Below, piece after piece: positions 50,209 to 52,353 of a stretch of DNA of 52,353 nucleotides. The stretch's first letter is position 1. Every line of letters starts with the position of its first letter. The stretch covers positions 1 through 52,353 of the forward strand of contig URHD01000003.1 in the NCBI GenBank assembly GCA_900547585.1, written 5' to 3'. The stretch is from an uncultured bacterium (GTDB taxonomy: Bacteria; Cyanobacteriota; Vampirovibrionia; Gastranaerophilales; Gastranaerophilaceae). The notes beneath the pieces are model-generated. The model had not been told where the DNA came from. It worked only from the letters and a program-made list of their open reading frames with translations, and did not search any database. The translations under genes were made by a program, and so were the position numbers.

Positions 50209-50852
50209 TGGAAAAAGTTATAGTTTCACCATCAATTTTGTCGGCAGATTTTGCAAATCTAGCCAGAGACGTTGAAATAATTCAGGAGGCAGGCGCTGAC
50301 TGGATTCATGTGGATGTTATGGACGGACATTTTGTGCCGAACATAACAATCGGCGCTCCTGTTGTAAAAGCAATAAAACCTTATGCAAAAGTGCCTCTGG
50401 ACGTGCATTTAATGATTGATAATCCTCAGAATTACGTCGAGGATTTTGTAAAAGCGGGTGCGGATATTTTGACTTTCCATTATGAGGCTGCTCAGGAGAT
50501 GACAGAGGACGTAATTTCTCACATAAAATCGCACGATATCCTTGTCGGACTTTCCATAAAGCCCAAAACCCCGCCGCAGGAGATTTTGAAGTATCTTTTG
50601 ATGGTTGATATGGTTTTGATAATGACTGTTGAACCGGGATTTGGGGGGCAGAGCTTTATGCAGGATTGTGCGGAAAAAATCCCCATAATCCGCCAGAATG
50701 CTCCGGAAAATCTTATTATTCAGGTGGATGGCGGAATAAATGCGCAAACCGGCAAAATCTGTCGTGATTTGGGTGCAAATTCCCTCGTAGCAGGCTCATA
50801 TATCTACAAATCCGATGATTTTGAAGAAGCAATCGAGTCTTTAAGGGCTTAA
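50208..50852 (+). CDS. rpe: Ribulose-phosphate 3-epimerase
   Basis: This protein has 214 residues from the ATG at 50208, which overlaps the rnc stop as TAATG. The TIM-barrel motifs are SPSILSADFANL, HVDVMDGHFVPNITIG, DVHLMI, MTVEPGFGGQSF and QVDGGIN, containing the metal ligands and catalytic aspartates. It interconverts ribulose-5-P and xylulose-5-P in the pentose phosphate pathway. Its stop overlaps the stop of the convergent AAA+ gene by 4 nt. Confidence 0.96.
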   Translation: MEKVIVSPSILSADFANLARDVEIIQEAGADWIHVDVMDGHFVPNITIGAPVVKAIKPYAKVPLDVHLMIDNPQNYVEDFVKAGADILTFHYEAAQEMTEDVISHIKSHDILVGLSIKPKTPPQEILKYLLMVDMVLIMTVEPGFGGQSFMQDCAEKIPIIRQNAPENLIIQVDGGINAQTGKICRDLGANSLVAGSYIYKSDDFEEAIESLRA

Positions 50853-52351
50853 ATCTTAAAATCTTCCGATGCGTATTCCAAACCGTTGATGTCCGCCAGT
50901 TGAAATGTTCCTTTTTCCATTTTTTCATAAATCCCGTGGCGTTCGTAAAGATTTTCTCTTGCTTGAGCAACAATCGCTGCAATATCGGCGCCTGTTGCTG
51001 ATTTTTGGAACAATTTTCTTGCAAAATCATCCCTGTCAAAGCTGCTGTTGACGGGTTTGTCTTTTAAATAGTGGTTTAAAATTTCAAGACAGCCTTTTTC
51101 GTCGGGAACCGGCACTTCAATAAGGTTTCCGAAGCGTCCGTTTCTTTTTATTGCGGGGTCAATGCGCTCGGGGCGGTTTGTTGCTCCGATTATCCAGACT
51201 TTGTCATTATTTTTTTCGAGATTTTCTGTAAGTGTCAAAATTTGCGAAACAACTTTGTTGCTGTGTTCAAAATTTTCTCCCTTTTCCCTTATGCCCAGAA
51301 TCGAGTCGATTTCGTCGATAAAAAGCAATGATGGCTGATTATTTTTCAATTTTGCAAATATTTTTCTCCATTCTGCTTCTGATTCTCCGACGATACCGCG
51401 GGTCATCGCGCCTCCATCAACCTGAATGCAGAAAATATCCTTGTTTTTGCGTTTTTTTGCTTCGCCGATAATCGCTAGCGCTAAGAGTGTTTTGCCGGTT
51501 CCGGGCGGGCCGTATAATATTGTACCTTTGTTTTTGTTGTCCGGAAACGCTTCAGGATAAAGCATTGGAAAAAGAACCTTGCGTTTTAGAATTTCTATTG
51601 TTTTGTCCATTCCTGCAACATCATCAAATGTTCTATGCGGGATTTTCTCTGTATTTTTTGATTTTTTTGTTTTTGGAGAAGCGGAGGCAGTTTCTGGATT
51701 TGAGTGTGTCTGTTCCGGCACAAAACCTCCATCAAGCCCCGCATCTTTTGTTAAAAAACTTTCAGCGGGGTATTTTGCGTCGTACAAAATTGCATTTGAT
51801 TCGCGCGGTGTCTTGAGTAGCTTAATTCTGACTTTATTTTCTTTTTGAATTATATCCCCGTAGTCAGCAGGTTCATGCGAATGGACGTACATCCAATCAG
51901 CATTTTCTTTTGAAAGGTTAATTGCGCGCCCGTATATGAGAAGTTTGTCGTTTTTACCCTTGCCGATTATGAGCGGGTCGGTGCCTTGATCGTTTATTAC
52001 GTAAATTTTTTCAATTTTCTTGGGTGCGGGCAAAAACGAGTCTTCTTTTGTCAACTGATTCGAAACAGCTGCCTTTAAAAATATTGAGTCAGGGTTTCCT
52101 ATGATAATGAGGCTTTTTTCATCTAATAAATGCAGCGTATCCGCTAATTTTAGCGAAATTATTTCGTCATGCGCATTCAGCTGGATATCAGATTGTTTTT
52201 TGGGCGTCTTTGTGCCCCAAATCCCGTGAAAATTTATCTTATAAATTGGCATTATTGCGGGAGATGCATATTGTTGCGTATAATTCATCTGAATTTGAGC
52301 CTTTGCCTTTGAAATCGGCTGCACGGGGGTGTTTACTCTGCTAATTCTCAT
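50849..52351 (-). CDS. AAA+ ATPase with a lineage-specific N-terminal domain
   Basis: This 500-residue protein has a single AAA+ module from about 236. TFDDVAGMDKTI is followed by Walker A GPPGTGKT (281-288), pore-loop region GGAMTRGIVGESE, Walker B LLFIDEID (342-349), sensor 1 GATNRPE, and an arginine-finger box KRNGRFG. This is closest to the FtsH/p97/spastin class, but there is no membrane segment and no HExxH protease. The N-terminal 235 residues are unrelated to known adaptors, contain KINFHGIWG near residue 38, and end in a Lys/Ser linker. The start codon is 2 nt from the window edge, so a longer N terminus cannot be excluded. Confidence 0.85.
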   Translation of the reverse strand: MRISRVNTPVQPISKAKAQIQMNYTQQYASPAIMPIYKINFHGIWGTKTPKKQSDIQLNAHDEIISLKLADTLHLLDEKSLIIIGNPDSIFLKAAVSNQLTKEDSFLPAPKKIEKIYVINDQGTDPLIIGKGKNDKLLIYGRAINLSKENADWMYVHSHEPADYGDIIQKENKVRIKLLKTPRESNAILYDAKYPAESFLTKDAGLDGGFVPEQTHSNPETASASPKTKKSKNTEKIPHRTFDDVAGMDKTIEILKRKVLFPMLYPEAFPDNKNKGTILYGPPGTGKTLLALAIIGEAKKRKNKDIFCIQVDGGAMTRGIVGESEAEWRKIFAKLKNNQPSLLFIDEIDSILGIREKGENFEHSNKVVSQILTLTENLEKNNDKVWIIGATNRPERIDPAIKRNGRFGNLIEVPVPDEKGCLEILNHYLKDKPVNSSFDRDDFARKLFQKSATGADIAAIVAQARENLYERHGIYEKMEKGTFQLADINGLEYASEDFKI

Positions 52352-52353
52352 TC

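Overview
The window is an AT-rich chromosomal segment of a diderm (two-membrane), anaerobe-type bacterium with ordinary housekeeping gene content. Outer-membrane traits are clear: an MlaE/F/D lipid transporter, LpxK, an LPS heptosyltransferase, a TolC-type efflux channel, an autotransporter and a beta-barrel candidate. A class I hybrid-cluster protein (Hcp) points to anaerobic nitrosative-stress defence. The paired YtxH proteins, the many lineage-specific proteins with short F-x-G N-terminal segments, and the gene content suggest a non-photosynthetic cyanobacterial relative (Gastranaerophilales, Vampirovibrionia/Melainabacteria). That placement is inference; no rRNA or ribosomal protein is present to settle it.

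Layout. 1-1.1 kb: YtxH / DUF948 / YtxH envelope-stress operon (minus). 1.1-2.1 kb: a CheR-like methyltransferase and tRNA-His. 2.1-4.9 kb: a Crp/Fnr regulator with a GNAT acetyltransferase, divergent from hcp, with a strong palindrome between them. 4.9-7.4 kb: lineage-specific membrane protein, PnuC, M15 peptidase. 7.5-12.5 kb: barrel-like exported protein, EngB, small proteins, and an lspA-rluD operon. 12.7-16.4 kb: coaX, then a minus-strand operon of a lone ClpX-type zinc finger, a HEAT-like protein, RuvX and DUF1292. 16.6-22.7 kb: TPR lipoprotein with lgt, a 953-residue coiled-coil lipoprotein, and a LysM protein. 22.9-27.5 kb: TolC with divergent marR-emrA-emrB. 27.6-32.7 kb: Pmp-like autotransporter, NfeD and stomatin/SPFH. 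32.7-37.5 kb: two paralogous membrane proteins, an aminotransferase, and a LysM/amidase/lysozyme fusion. 37.7-43.8 kb: mlaE-mlaF-mlaD-lpxK-heptosyltransferase and a TonB-C-like protein. 43.9-50.9 kb: pnp, a membrane-anchored unknown, pyrH, frr, cdsA, rnc, rpe. 50.8-52.35 kb: an AAA+ ATPase.

How parts fit together. Lgt and LspA are both encoded here and would process the two lipoproteins seen. CdsA, Mla, LpxK and the heptosyltransferase build or maintain the envelope. The MarR-EmrAB-TolC set is a self-contained tripartite efflux system.

The most unusual structure is a dispersed element of about 107-126 bp at 6.6, 13.5 and 37.5 kb. Two internal blocks are nearly identical in all three copies. 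In two copies the flanking arms differ in sequence but remain complementary. All three lie 10-23 nt past a stop codon in the same orientation relative to that gene. Also notable are a three-member unannotated membrane family (4.9, 32.7 and 33.4 kb) and several proteins that appear to act on or at the envelope but lack a classical signal peptide. No insertion sequence, prophage, CRISPR array or rRNA was found.
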